From Maritimibacter sp. REDSEA-S28_B5 (GTDB lineage Bacteria > Pseudomonadota > Alphaproteobacteria > Rhodobacterales > Rhodobacteraceae): 64,000 nt of DNA. Of the stretch, positions 1 to 8,349 are shown piece after piece (the stretch's first letter is position 1; every line of letters begins with the position of its first letter). The position numbers and the translations under genes were made by a program. The notes beneath the pieces are model-generated. The model did not search any database, was not told where the DNA came from, and worked only from the letters and a program-made list of their open reading frames with translations. The stretch spans positions 1-64,000 of the forward strand of contig LUOO01000036.1 in the NCBI GenBank assembly GCA_001626765.1, read 5' to 3'.

Positions 1-1
1 C

Positions 2-562
2 TGCCTCTCGGTTGGCTTCGCCTTCGCGGTCTCTGTCGCGCTCCACTTCATGGGCTGGCTGCGCCGGGGGCTGATGCCGCTTCTCGTGGCGAGCCAGACG
101 GTGCCCATCGTGGCGCTCGCCCCGCTCATGGTGCTCTGGTTCGGCTTCGGGCTCTTGCCCAAGGTGCTGCTCGTCATCCTCGTGACCTTCTTCCCGATGG
201 TGATCAGCCTCATGTCGGGCTACGCAAGCCTGCCAGACGCCTACCGCGACCAGCTCGTGTCGATGGGCGCGCGCCGGTGGCAGGTGTTCCGCCGCGCCAC
301 GTTGCCCTCGGCCCGCGCACCGTTCTTCGCGGGCCTGCGCATCTCGGCCACCTATGCCATCGTCGCGACGATCTTTGCCGAATACGCCGGTGCACGGTCG
401 GGTCTGGGTATTTACATCCTGACGGCCAAGAACAACTTCCGCGCCGATCTCGTGCTCGCCGCCGTCGTGGTTTCGGCCTGTTTGACCCTCGCCCTGCTCG
501 CATGTCTCACAGGCCTCGAACGCGCCACCGGGCGGCGTTACCGGAGGCCGCGCCATGCTTGA
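2..562 (+). CDS. ABC transporter permease, 3' part (thiamine-precursor type)
   Basis: This is the C-terminal 186 residues of an inner-membrane permease; the reading frame is open to the window edge, so the start lies outside. It shows long hydrophobic helices and the BPD-transporter EAA-type loop region (YRDQLVSMGARRWQVFRRATLPSA is split across residues 80-105: 'MGARRWQVFRRATLP'), where the permease docks on its ATPase. The next two genes overlap it and each other and encode the ATPase and a THI5-like binding protein, so the set should import a pyrimidine precursor of thiamine (ThiX-type role) or a related small molecule. The substrate is inferred from the partner, not seen in this gene. Confidence 0.85.
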   Translation, partial: CLSVGFAFAVSVALHFMGWLRRGLMPLLVASQTVPIVALAPLMVLWFGFGLLPKVLLVILVTFFPMVISLMSGYASLPDAYRDQLVSMGARRWQVFRRATLPSARAPFFAGLRISATYAIVATIFAEYAGARSGLGIYILTAKNNFRADLVLAAVVVSACLTLALLACLTGLERATGRRYRRPRHA

Positions 563-1307
563 GCTTCGTCACCTCACGATCCACGCAGGTGCGGCGACGC
601 TCGTCGATGACTTGTCCTTTGCCCTCGCCGCCGACAGCGTCACCTGCCTTATCGGTCCCTCGGGCTGCGGTAAAAGCTCGGTCGTCAAATGGCTCTCCGG
701 TGTCTTGTCGCCCGAACTTTCGGTAAAGGGCGAGGCGCATCTCGCGGGCCAGCCGCTCGCGCCGCCCGACCGCGCCATCGCTTACCAGCCGCAGGAGGAC
801 AGCCTGTTTCCTTGGCTCACGATCCTTGAAAACGCGTCGCTCGGGCTCGAGGTCCGGGGCGAACCGCGCGCCTTGGCCCGACGCCGGGCCGCCGAGCATT
901 TCCCCGCCTTCGGGCTCGCTGGCCATGAAGACGCCTTTCCCCACCAACTGTCCGGCGGGATGCGCCAGCGTGCCGCATTTCTGCGCACGATCGTGCAGGA
1001 CACGCCCGTGATCCTGCTCGACGAACCCTTTTCCGCGCTCGACGCGGTGACCCGGCTCACGCTGCAGGACTGGCTCATTGCCCGGCTCGACGACCGGGGC
1101 GATGGCCAGTCCCGCACGGTCCTCATGGTCACCCACGATCTGTTCGAGGCGACGCGCATCGCCGACCGCATCCTCGTCCTGTCGTCGCGGCCTGGACGCC
1201 TCGTCGCCGACATTCCCCTTACCACCCCCCGCGTCGATCGGACCGAGGCCACTCTGGCCCCGACTCGCGCGACGCTCAAATCCCTGCTTCTGGAGGCCAC
1301 ACAATGA
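555..1307 (+). CDS. ABC transporter ATP-binding protein (thiamine-precursor type)
   Basis: A 250-residue cytoplasmic ATPase with all canonical motifs in order: Walker A GPSGCGKSS near residue 35, Q-loop YQPQEDSLFPW near 77, signature LSGGMRQRAAF near 135, Walker B VILLDEPFSALD near 155 and H-loop THDLFEA near 192. Its ATG lies 8 bp inside the permease gene, so the two are translationally coupled. The family (SsuB/TauB/ThiZ group) energises importers of sulfonates, nitrate or thiamine precursors; the THI5-like binding protein that follows points to the last group. Confidence 0.9.
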   Translation: MLELRHLTIHAGAATLVDDLSFALAADSVTCLIGPSGCGKSSVVKWLSGVLSPELSVKGEAHLAGQPLAPPDRAIAYQPQEDSLFPWLTILENASLGLEVRGEPRALARRRAAEHFPAFGLAGHEDAFPHQLSGGMRQRAAFLRTIVQDTPVILLDEPFSALDAVTRLTLQDWLIARLDDRGDGQSRTVLMVTHDLFEATRIADRILVLSSRPGRLVADIPLTTPRVDRTEATLAPTRATLKSLLLEATQ

Positions 1308-2290
1308 CACGCCCGATCTGCACTTTCCTCTCAGGTCTCGCCTGCCTTGCCGCACCCGCGGCCATGGCGGACGATGTAACCATCGCATTGGACTGGACGC
1401 TCAACACCAACCACATCGGCCTCGTCGTCGCGCAGGAGCTGGGCTATTTCGACGATGCCGGACTCGAGGTCGAGATCCTGCCCTATTCCGACAGCGCCTC
1501 GACCGCGCTTCTGGCCGCGGGCGTCGTGGATTTCGCCTATATGACCGCGCTCGGGTTCATGTCCGCCAAGGCCGCCGACGCGCCGATCACTGCGCTTTGG
1601 GTGACCATGCAGCACGAGGCCGGGCGGCTCGTCTACAATTCGGACAACCCCGAAATCACCCGCCCCGCAGATCTGGAGGGCAAGACCTACGCGGGCTTCG
1701 GCAGCGCGTGGGAGGATGCGCTCATCACGACCATGATCGAGAACGACGGCGGCACCCCCGACTATGACACCGTCACGCTGGGCACCGGGGCCTACGAGGC
1801 GCTCGCCTCGGGTGCTGTCGATTTCACGCTCGAGGTCGCGACGTGGGAGGGCGTGAACAGCGAGCTTCTGGGGCGGGAACAGTCGCATTTCGTCTACAAC
1901 GACTACGGTGTGCCGGAACCCCAAGGCGGCTATATCGGCACGCGCACAGAAACCCTGGCCGACGACCCGGCGCTTGTGGGCGCCTTCATGGAGGCGACGC
2001 GACAGGGCTACGAATGGGCGGCGGCCAACCCGGACGAGGCAGCCGAGATCCTGATCCGGGTGGGCGATTTCCCGAACGAGGAGCTCGTGCGCGGCTCGAT
2101 GCGTGTCATCGACGAAGGCGGCTATCTGACCGACGGCTCGACGCCGGTGGGTGAAATCGACACCGACCGCCTGACGACCATGGCGCGGTTTCTCTACGAC
2201 AGCGGCGTGTTGACCGGCCCGGATGGCGCACCGCTGGCATGGCCCGGCGACGTCACGGGCTGGATCGACCAAAGCTGGCGCGACCAGTGA
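1304..2290 (+). CDS. ABC transporter substrate-binding protein, NMT1/THI5-like
   Basis: A 328-residue periplasmic protein with a cleavable signal peptide (residues 1-22, cleavage after AMA). The mature N-terminus 'VTIALDWTLNTNHIG' is typical of ThiY-type proteins that bind formylaminopyrimidine or hydroxymethylpyrimidine in alphaproteobacteria. It overlaps the ATPase stop by 4 bp (ATGA), completing a permease-ATPase-binding protein operon. No thiamine biosynthesis gene is visible, so the exact ligand stays uncertain; other NMT1-family proteins bind riboflavin or sulfonates. Confidence 0.85.
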   Translation: MTRPICTFLSGLACLAAPAAMADDVTIALDWTLNTNHIGLVVAQELGYFDDAGLEVEILPYSDSASTALLAAGVVDFAYMTALGFMSAKAADAPITALWVTMQHEAGRLVYNSDNPEITRPADLEGKTYAGFGSAWEDALITTMIENDGGTPDYDTVTLGTGAYEALASGAVDFTLEVATWEGVNSELLGREQSHFVYNDYGVPEPQGGYIGTRTETLADDPALVGAFMEATRQGYEWAAANPDEAAEILIRVGDFPNEELVRGSMRVIDEGGYLTDGSTPVGEIDTDRLTTMARFLYDSGVLTGPDGAPLAWPGDVTGWIDQSWRDQ

Positions 2291-2294
2291 TCCG

Positions 2295-3902
2295 TCAGGT
2301 CCGACCGCGTGCCTTGAGCCGGTAATCAAGCTGCGCGCGCGTCATTCCCAGACGCCGCGCGGCCGCTGAAATGTTGCCTGCGGCGTCCTCGACCGCCTGC
2401 CGTTCGATCAACGCGGTCAGGTCGTCGAGCGCGACGCCCTGATCCAGATGCGCGGCAACCTGCGCGAGCAACGCTTCGGTCCCGACATCGTCCTCCCGCG
2501 CCTTCGGCGTGGGCGGCACATGCGCCGCCGCAGCGAGGTCCGCGTCGGTGATCGCCTCCGGTTCTGCCGCCGCCAACGCCGCGCGCAGGACCGTGCTGCG
2601 CAACTCGGGCAGGTTGCCGGGCCACGGCTGGCTGCGGACATAATTGCGGGCGGCAGGCGACAGATGCGCCTGGAACTCGGTCTGCCGCGCGGTGAGATGT
2701 GACAGGTAGACATCGCCGAACAGCGATATGTCGTCCCCTCGCGCGGCGAGCGCAGGCATCGCCACCGGCAGGACCGACAGCGCATGCAGGAAATCGGCGC
2801 GCAACGTGCCCCGCGCGGCAAGTTCCGGCAGGGACAGGTGCGACACGCCGACCACCAGAAGGCTTTCGGGTGGCGCGCCCTCGGTCTGCAAGAGATCGAC
2901 CAGTTCGAGCTGCTGCTCGACGCCCAGATCCTCGACCGCCTCGATGACAAGGGTCTGCGCCTGCGAGCCTTTTTTGGCGAGGGTCTGGCGGATGGTGCGG
3001 ATCAGTTCGGGCAACGCAGGCGACATGGCGTGACGGCGGTGCAGGTGGCCCGAGGGGAACCGGCTCGCGTGCAGCCAGGCGGCTGCTTTGAAGCACCCGG
3101 CCCCCTCCGGCCCGGTGATGATCGTGCTCAGTCCCGCCCGCGCCAGACGTTCGAGCGTCGTGCGCACCGGGGCGACGATCATGTCCTCAAGCACCGTCTG
3201 CGCATCCTGCCCGCGGGTGAGGTCGCTGCGCCGCTGCCGCGAGGGCGTTTCGGCGCGGGTAACCAGAACCTCGTCCAGAAAGGTCCGCACGAAGGGGTCA
3301 TCCTTGCCCCAGTCGTCCACCGTCTTGCCGACCACACGACAGGACTTGTCGCCCATCGCGGCGCAACTCACCTCTTTGTAAAGAATGAGTTTGCGGAAAA
3401 ACACGCTGGCGTATCCGGCGGCATAGCCGGTCTGGGCCCAGCATACCGGTTTCGTCGCACGACCGTGGCGGCGCTGGTATTCCCGCGCCTCGACGGAATC
3501 GTGCCACAGGAAATCGCCCGAGAACCGGTCGTTGCGAAAGTCGAAATCGTTGTGCAGCGTCTCGACCCGCACCGTGCCCGTGACCATGTGGAGGCGCGTT
3601 CCGGCGGTAAAGGCATCGCCTACGTCGAGGTTGGGCCACGCCCGCCGGATGAACTCGGCATCCTCGCGCCCGTTGCGGTAGCCAAGTCGCAAGAGCAGCA
3701 CCATCGCCTCGTGGTCGCCATAGCGGCGCACCAGCTCGTCCTGCAGGTCAGCACCAAAGGTCGTGCGCGTCAGCACCATGCGTGCGCCGTTGAGGTCGAT
3801 GGTGCCCTTGGACGGGCTGAAGGTCATTTTCTCGAGCAGGTCGGCCAGCGTCGGACGACCGCCACGCGAGAGCAGGCTCTCTTCGTCGCGATGGATTTTC
3901 AT
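2295..3902 (-). CDS. XylR_N/V4R regulator with degenerate sigma-54 AAA+ domain
   Basis: A 535-residue transcription factor built like XylR/DmpR/PoxR aromatic sensors: XylR_N domain (about residues 20-125), V4R ligand domain (about 130-210, 'GYAAGYASVFFRKLILYKEV' and the cysteine pair in CAAMGDKSC), AAA+ region (235-440) and a Fis-type helix-turn-helix at the C-terminus (NISAAARRLGMTRAQLDYRL). The AAA+ core is decayed. The Walker A position reads GPEGAGCFK with no lysine in the GKE slot, Walker B reads TLVIEAVEDLG, and no GAFTGA loop is present, so it probably cannot remodel sigma-54 polymerase. It is divergent from the cupin operon and likely controls it through the palindrome in the shared spacer. 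The 3' end lies 4 bp from the preceding convergent gene. Confidence 0.85.
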   Translation of the reverse strand: MKIHRDEESLLSRGGRPTLADLLEKMTFSPSKGTIDLNGARMVLTRTTFGADLQDELVRRYGDHEAMVLLLRLGYRNGREDAEFIRRAWPNLDVGDAFTAGTRLHMVTGTVRVETLHNDFDFRNDRFSGDFLWHDSVEAREYQRRHGRATKPVCWAQTGYAAGYASVFFRKLILYKEVSCAAMGDKSCRVVGKTVDDWGKDDPFVRTFLDEVLVTRAETPSRQRRSDLTRGQDAQTVLEDMIVAPVRTTLERLARAGLSTIITGPEGAGCFKAAAWLHASRFPSGHLHRRHAMSPALPELIRTIRQTLAKKGSQAQTLVIEAVEDLGVEQQLELVDLLQTEGAPPESLLVVGVSHLSLPELAARGTLRADFLHALSVLPVAMPALAARGDDISLFGDVYLSHLTARQTEFQAHLSPAARNYVRSQPWPGNLPELRSTVLRAALAAAEPEAITDADLAAAAHVPPTPKAREDDVGTEALLAQVAAHLDQGVALDDLTALIERQAVEDAAGNISAAARRLGMTRAQLDYRLKARGRT

Positions 3903-3917
3903 GGATCCCGTTTAACC

Positions 3918-3942
3918 ATTTGATGAAATGATTTCACCAAAT
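3918..3942. promoter_or_regulatory. 25-bp palindromic operator candidate
   Basis: The left arm ATTTGATGAAAT and right arm ATTTCACCAAAT match as an inverted repeat at 11 of 12 positions around a single central G. It lies 16 bp upstream of the regulator start and about 215 bp upstream of the cupin. A further half-site TTTGACGAAATG occurs at 4086-4097, nearer the cupin gene. This is the natural binding site for the adjacent regulator; binding is inferred. Confidence 0.6.
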
Positions 3943-4156
3943 AATTAAGCTGCGCCGCAGAAGGACCGGGCTGATGCCAACGACATTGTACCGTGCGCCG
4001 CTTTGTTTCGGCAGGCTAACAGGCCGCATCTTTCAGAATTTTCGCGTTTCCGAGCATTTGCTGCCCTGCGGCGTGAAAAAATGTCTTTGACGAAATGTCG
4101 CACCCGACCCTCTGCTTGTTCCCGCTCCTGACATCAGGGGGCACAGGGAGGACACC

Positions 4157-4672
4157 ATGAACAAGCAAGACCTGATTACGAAACTGCCGCCCGAGCCGCA
4201 CGAAGCGATGATCAATCGTTTCGGCAAGGAGGGCGCGTTCATTCCGGGCGACGATGAAAACAACCCCTGGGTGCCCTTCGGCGACCAAGCTGCGATCAAG
4301 CATCTGGCCTTCGACATCCGGCAGAACTCGGCGGCGAACATCCTCTGGGTCAAGGGCGGGGGTCGGATCGGCACGCACAAGCACCGGGGTGTCGTCTCGG
4401 CCGTCACGCTCGAGGGATCGTGGGGCTACTACGAATACGACTGGGTCGCCCGGCCGGGGGATTTTGTCTACGAACTGCCGGGCACGGCGCATACGCTTTA
4501 TTCCGACGATCCGAACGGAATGAAGGCGCTCTTCTGGCTCAACGGCGCGATCGAATTCTATGACGACGAGGCGAACTACGACTTCACCGCTGACGTGTTC
4601 TGGTTCATTGACCATTACGTAAGCTACTGCGAAGCCAACAATATTCCGGTCAACAAGGACATGTTCATCTAA
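4157..4672 (+). CDS. Cupin protein, 2,4'-dihydroxyacetophenone dioxygenase-like
   Basis: A 171-residue cytosolic single cupin. The first metal-binding motif is GGGRIGTHKHRGVV (His at about 74 and 76) followed by a Glu in TLEGSW, and the second motif carries His in ELPGTAHTL. Length and motif layout fit the family of 2,4'-dihydroxyacetophenone dioxygenase, an iron enzyme that cleaves a C-C bond next to an aromatic ketone. The start has a clear Shine-Dalgarno GGGAGGA 7 bp upstream. It is the first gene of an operon with an SDR dehydrogenase, an importer and an alcohol dehydrogenase, opposite a V4R-type aromatic-sensing regulator. The actual substrate is unknown. Confidence 0.75.
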   Translation: MNKQDLITKLPPEPHEAMINRFGKEGAFIPGDDENNPWVPFGDQAAIKHLAFDIRQNSAANILWVKGGGRIGTHKHRGVVSAVTLEGSWGYYEYDWVARPGDFVYELPGTAHTLYSDDPNGMKALFWLNGAIEFYDDEANYDFTADVFWFIDHYVSYCEANNIPVNKDMFI

Positions 4673-4698
4673 GCCGCGCTTGGATGAGGGAGGAACGC

Positions 4699-5535
4699 AT
4701 GTCGCTTGAGACGATGTTCGAAGTGGCGGGGAAATCCGTGATCGTGACCGGCGCCGCCTATGGTCTGGGCCGGGCCTATGCCGAGGTGATGGCCGAGCGC
4801 GGCGCCAATGTGACGCTCATCGACCTGAACGAGGATCAGCTGGCCAGGACGCTGGCCGAGATCGACGCGCAGGGCTGGCGCGGGCAGGTGCGCGGCGCGT
4901 TGGTCGATGTGACCGACCGGGCGGCGCTGGCCCAAGCCTTTGACGAGGCGGCGGCCCAGCAGGACGGCGTGGACGTGGTGTTTTCGAATGCCGGGGTCGA
5001 TGCCGGTCCGGGGTTTCTGACCCCCGAGGGCGCGCGCAATCCCGAGGGCCAGATCGACGCGCTCGACGATGCCCATTGGGACAAGGTGATCGGGGTGAAC
5101 CTCACCTCAATGTACAACACCATGAAGCTCGCGGCGCGGCACATGAAGGCGCAGGGGCGCGGCGGGTCGATCATCGCCACCTCGTCCATCGCGGCGTTTT
5201 ACGTCGATGGCATCGTCGGCACGCCCTACATGCCCGCGAAGGCGGGCGTGAGCCATCTGGTCAAGCAACTGGCGATGGAGCTGGGCAAGTTCCAGATCCG
5301 CGTCAACGCGATCTGCCCCGGTCCGTTCATCACGAACATCGCCGGCGGGCGCATGGCCAATGTCGAGGATCGGCAGGCTTTCATTCGCTGGTCCTGTCTT
5401 GGCCGCGTGGCCGAGACGGACGAGATCAAGCCGCTCGCGCTTTACCTCGCTTCGGGCGCCTCGGCCTATGTCACCGGCTCGCAGATGGTGATCGACGGCG
5501 GGCTGATCCTGCGCCCGGCGCAGGAAGTCGCCTGA
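4699..5535 (+). CDS. SDR family NAD(P)-dependent oxidoreductase
   Basis: A 278-residue classical short-chain dehydrogenase: cofactor motif TGAAYGLGRA near residue 14, NAG motif FSNAGVDAG near 95, catalytic Ser in ATSSIAA and the Tyr-Lys pair in YMPAK, ending in the usual YVTGSQMVIDGG. I place the start at the ATG preceded by GAGGGAGGA (4686-4694) rather than an in-frame ATG 15 bp upstream that overlaps that ribosome site. It follows the cupin by 26 bp and should oxidise or reduce an intermediate of the same pathway. Confidence 0.88.
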   Translation: MSLETMFEVAGKSVIVTGAAYGLGRAYAEVMAERGANVTLIDLNEDQLARTLAEIDAQGWRGQVRGALVDVTDRAALAQAFDEAAAQQDGVDVVFSNAGVDAGPGFLTPEGARNPEGQIDALDDAHWDKVIGVNLTSMYNTMKLAARHMKAQGRGGSIIATSSIAAFYVDGIVGTPYMPAKAGVSHLVKQLAMELGKFQIRVNAICPGPFITNIAGGRMANVEDRQAFIRWSCLGRVAETDEIKPLALYLASGASAYVTGSQMVIDGGLILRPAQEVA

Positions 5536-5553
5536 AACCAGACGAATTTCGGT

Positions 5554-5574
5554 GTGGCGGCGTGGTGCCGCCAC
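5554..5574 (+). other. Intercistronic hairpin between SDR and binding-protein genes
   Basis: Arms GTGGCGGC and GCCGCCAC form an 8-bp perfect stem with a 5-nt loop, with no T-run after it. It lies between the SDR gene and the highly expressed type of binding-protein gene, so it could stabilise or partly separate the transcripts. Confidence 0.4.
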
Positions 5575-5635
5575 CCGTTACCTGTCACGCACCCGGCGGG
5601 AGGGCCGCGCGTGACGCACTCAGGGAGGAAAGACA

Positions 5636-6865
5636 ATGGAAATGAAGATCAATCCAGCCGCGAAACTGGACCGGCGCACGCTGCTCAAGGGTCTGGGCGC
5701 GGTCACGGCGGCGACCATCGCCCTGCCGCATTACGCCCGCGCGCAGGGGTCCAAGACGATCAAGATCGGGGTGATCAGCCCGATGACCGGCCCGCTGTCG
5801 CTGTTTGGCGATACCGACGCCTATACCGTGGACAAGATCATGGCGCTGGTGAAGGACGGGATCGAGGTCGGGGGCGAGACCTACAACATCGAAATCCTGC
5901 TGCGCGACGCCCAGTCCAACCCCAACAAGGCGGCGGAACTCGCGGGCGACCTTATCCTCAATGACGAGGTGGCGCTGATGCTGCCCGCCTCAACCACCGA
6001 CATCAACAACCCGACCGCGGATCAGTGCGAGCTTTACGGCGTGCCCTGCATCTCGTCCAACTCGCCCTGGCAGGCCTTTGTCATGCCGCGCGGCGGGGCC
6101 GAGAACCCGTTCCAGTGGACCTATCACTTCTTCTGGGGTCTCGAGGACGTGCTGGGCACTTTCACCGGCATGTGGAAGTCGATCGAAACCAACGGCAAGG
6201 TGGGGATGCTTTTCCCGCGCAACGCCGATGGCGAAACCTGGGGCAACGACGACTACGGTCTGCCGCCCGCCGTGCGCGACGCCGGGTTCGAGGCCATCGC
6301 GCCCTCGATGTTCGAACCGCGCACCAACGATTTCTCGGCGCAGATCTCCGAGTTCAAGGCGAACGATTGCGAGATCGTGGGGGGCATCACCTATGTAGCC
6401 GACCTCAAGACGTTCATCACCCAGTGCAACCAGCAGAACTACAAACCCAAGGTGGTGACGGTGGCCGCGGCGCTTCTCTTCCCGTCCGGCATCGAGGCCA
6501 TGGGTGAGCTGGGGGAGGGCATGTCTTCCGAAGTCTGGTGGACCCCTGCCTTCCCCTACACCTCCTCGCTCACCGGACAGACAAGCCGCGAACTGGCCGA
6601 TGTCTGGGAAGAAGAAACCGGCAAGCAGTGGACCCAGCCGCTGGGCTATGCCCACGCGCTGTGGGAGGTCATCCTCGACACGCTGAAACGGTCGTCCGAT
6701 CCGCTCGATCGCGAAGCCAACCGCGAGGCGCTGGCAGCCACCAACCTGGACACGCTGGTGGGCAAGATCAGCTTTGGCGACGGTCCGCACCCGAACGTCT
6801 GCAAGTCGCTCTACCCGGACGTGCTCCAGCCGGAAGCGGCGATGACACCGCTCGACTGGGCGTAA
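5636..6865 (+). CDS. Branched-chain-type ABC transporter substrate-binding protein
   Basis: A 409-residue periplasmic binding protein of the Leu/Ile/Val (Peripla_BP_6) fold. It begins with a Tat signal (twin arginine in LDRRTLLKGLG, then a hydrophobic stretch ending ARAQG), so it is exported folded. The mature start 'KTIKIGVISPMTGPLS' is diagnostic of the family. The ATG is preceded by AGGGAGGA. It heads a complete five-gene importer (binding protein, two ATPases, two permeases) inside the cupin/SDR/alcohol dehydrogenase operon, so the ligand is likely the catabolic substrate rather than an amino acid. Confidence 0.9.
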   Translation: MEMKINPAAKLDRRTLLKGLGAVTAATIALPHYARAQGSKTIKIGVISPMTGPLSLFGDTDAYTVDKIMALVKDGIEVGGETYNIEILLRDAQSNPNKAAELAGDLILNDEVALMLPASTTDINNPTADQCELYGVPCISSNSPWQAFVMPRGGAENPFQWTYHFFWGLEDVLGTFTGMWKSIETNGKVGMLFPRNADGETWGNDDYGLPPAVRDAGFEAIAPSMFEPRTNDFSAQISEFKANDCEIVGGITYVADLKTFITQCNQQNYKPKVVTVAAALLFPSGIEAMGELGEGMSSEVWWTPAFPYTSSLTGQTSRELADVWEEETGKQWTQPLGYAHALWEVILDTLKRSSDPLDREANREALAATNLDTLVGKISFGDGPHPNVCKSLYPDVLQPEAAMTPLDWA

Positions 6866-6874
6866 GGGGATAGC

Positions 6875-7603
6875 ATGTCTGATCAGGTGCTCCTGTCGGC
6901 CCGCGGCCTGACCAAGCGTTTCGGCGCCGTCACCGTGGTGGACGACGTGACATTCGACCTCACGCGGGGCGAGGTGCTTGGCATCCTCGGTCCCAATGGC
7001 GCGGGCAAGACCACGCTGTTCAACCTGATCAGCGGCGATCTTGCCGCCAATGGGGGTGAGCTGTCGTTGGACGGCTCCCACCTTTCTGCCGAACCGCCGT
7101 TCAAACGGTGCCAGCGGGGCATCGGGCGCACCTATCAGGTGCCGCAGCCCTTTGGCGACATGACGGCGTTCGAAAATCTGATGGTGCCCGCGATGATGAG
7201 CGCGAAGATGGGCGAGGCCGAAGCCTCGGACTACTGTGCCGAGGTGCTGCGCGACTGCGGGCTTCTGCCGCGCGCGAACAAGCTCGCGGGAGGGCTCACG
7301 CTTCTGGACCGCAAGCGGCTCGAACTGGCGCGCGCGCTCGCGGGTCGCCCGAAACTGCTGCTGCTCGATGAAATCGCGGGCGGGCTGACCGATGCCGAGG
7401 GAGCCCAACTGGTGGACCTCGTGCGGCGGGTGCAGGCCCGCGGCGTCACCATCATCTGGATCGAACACGTGCTGCACGCGCTCATGGCGGTGGCCAACCG
7501 CGTGCTGGTCCTGAACTTCGGCGTCAAGATTGCCGAAGGCGCGCCCGACCGGGTGATGCAGGACCCCGAAGTGCAGCGCGTCTATATGGGGATCGAGGCA
7601 TGA
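6875..7603 (+). CDS. ABC transporter ATP-binding protein, LivG type
   Basis: A 242-residue ATPase: Walker A GPNGAGKTT near residue 39, LivG-type Q-loop region GRTYQVPQPFGDMT, signature region LAGGLTLLDRKRLEL (the LSGGQ serine is replaced, 'AGGLTLLD'), Walker B LLLLDEIAGGL and H-loop IEHVLHALM. The altered signature and E-I-A-G-G form are seen in LivG-type subunits. It starts 10 bp after the binding protein and its stop overlaps the next ATPase by 4 bp. Confidence 0.88.
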   Translation: MSDQVLLSARGLTKRFGAVTVVDDVTFDLTRGEVLGILGPNGAGKTTLFNLISGDLAANGGELSLDGSHLSAEPPFKRCQRGIGRTYQVPQPFGDMTAFENLMVPAMMSAKMGEAEASDYCAEVLRDCGLLPRANKLAGGLTLLDRKRLELARALAGRPKLLLLDEIAGGLTDAEGAQLVDLVRRVQARGVTIIWIEHVLHALMAVANRVLVLNFGVKIAEGAPDRVMQDPEVQRVYMGIEA

Positions 7604-8349
7604 GAACTGAGTTGACGGGCGACACGCCAATTCTGTCGACACATGCGCTCACGGGTGGCTACGGCGACTTTCAGGCGCTCTTCGGCATCGACTTTCACAT
7701 CCTGCCCGGCGAGGTCGTCTCGCTCATCGGCGCGAATGGCGCGGGCAAGTCGACCTTTCTCAAATCCGTCTTCGGGCTTCTGCCCGTGGCCCGCGAGATG
7801 GTGCGCTATCAGGGCGCGCCGGTCGGCGGCACGCCCGCGCACCGCATGGTGAGTCAGGGCGTCGCCATGGTGCCCGAGGGGCGGCGGCTGTTTCTTGGCA
7901 TGACCGTCGAGGAAAACATGCGCGTCGCTATCGACAACGCGCGGCTGGCCGAAGGGCAGGGTGAATGGACCCGCGACCGGCTCTTTGACCTCTTCCCGAT
8001 CCTGCGCGAGAAGCGTCGCCAGCCGGTCGAGGATCTGTCGGGCGGGCAACAGCAGATGGTCGCCATTTCCCGTGCGCTTCTGTGTCAGCCCAAGGTGCTG
8101 CTCTGTGACGAGATCAGCCTTGGCCTCGCGCCCAAGGTGATCCGCGAAATCTATGCCGTGGTGCCCGAGATCAGTGCGGCAGGCACCGCCATCGTGCTCG
8201 TCGAACAGGACGTGACGCTGGCCCGCGAGGCGTCGAACCGGCTCTACTGCATGCTCGAAGGCCGGATCACGCTGACTGGCGCCTCAAACGACATTTCCCG
8301 CGACGACATCGCCGCGGCCTATTTCGGAGCGTCTCATGCAGTGGTTTGA
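7600..8349 (+). CDS. ABC transporter ATP-binding protein, LivF type
   Basis: A 249-residue ATPase with Walker A GANGAGKST near residue 43, LivF hallmark VAMVPEGRRLF near 88, signature LSGGQQQMVAISRAL near 148 and Walker B VLLCDEISLGLAP. It pairs with the preceding LivG-type subunit to drive the same importer. Its ATG overlaps the LivG stop (ATGA), and its 3' end overlaps the first permease by 14 bp, indicating tight translational coupling. Confidence 0.9.
   Translation: MRTELTGDTPILSTHALTGGYGDFQALFGIDFHILPGEVVSLIGANGAGKSTFLKSVFGLLPVAREMVRYQGAPVGGTPAHRMVSQGVAMVPEGRRLFLGMTVEENMRVAIDNARLAEGQGEWTRDRLFDLFPILREKRRQPVEDLSGGQQQMVAISRALLCQPKVLLCDEISLGLAPKVIREIYAVVPEISAAGTAIVLVEQDVTLAREASNRLYCMLEGRITLTGASNDISRDDIAAAYFGASHAVV

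Noticed and set aside
4098-4120. A sigma-54 -24/-12 promoter upstream of the cupin gene
   Set aside because: The nearest candidate lacks both the GG of the -24 box and a proper TTGCA, so I do not report it.
5990-7642. A 550-codon minus-strand open frame opposite the Liv-type binding protein and ATPase
   Set aside because: Composition is that of an antisense shadow; the plus-strand genes carry complete family motifs.
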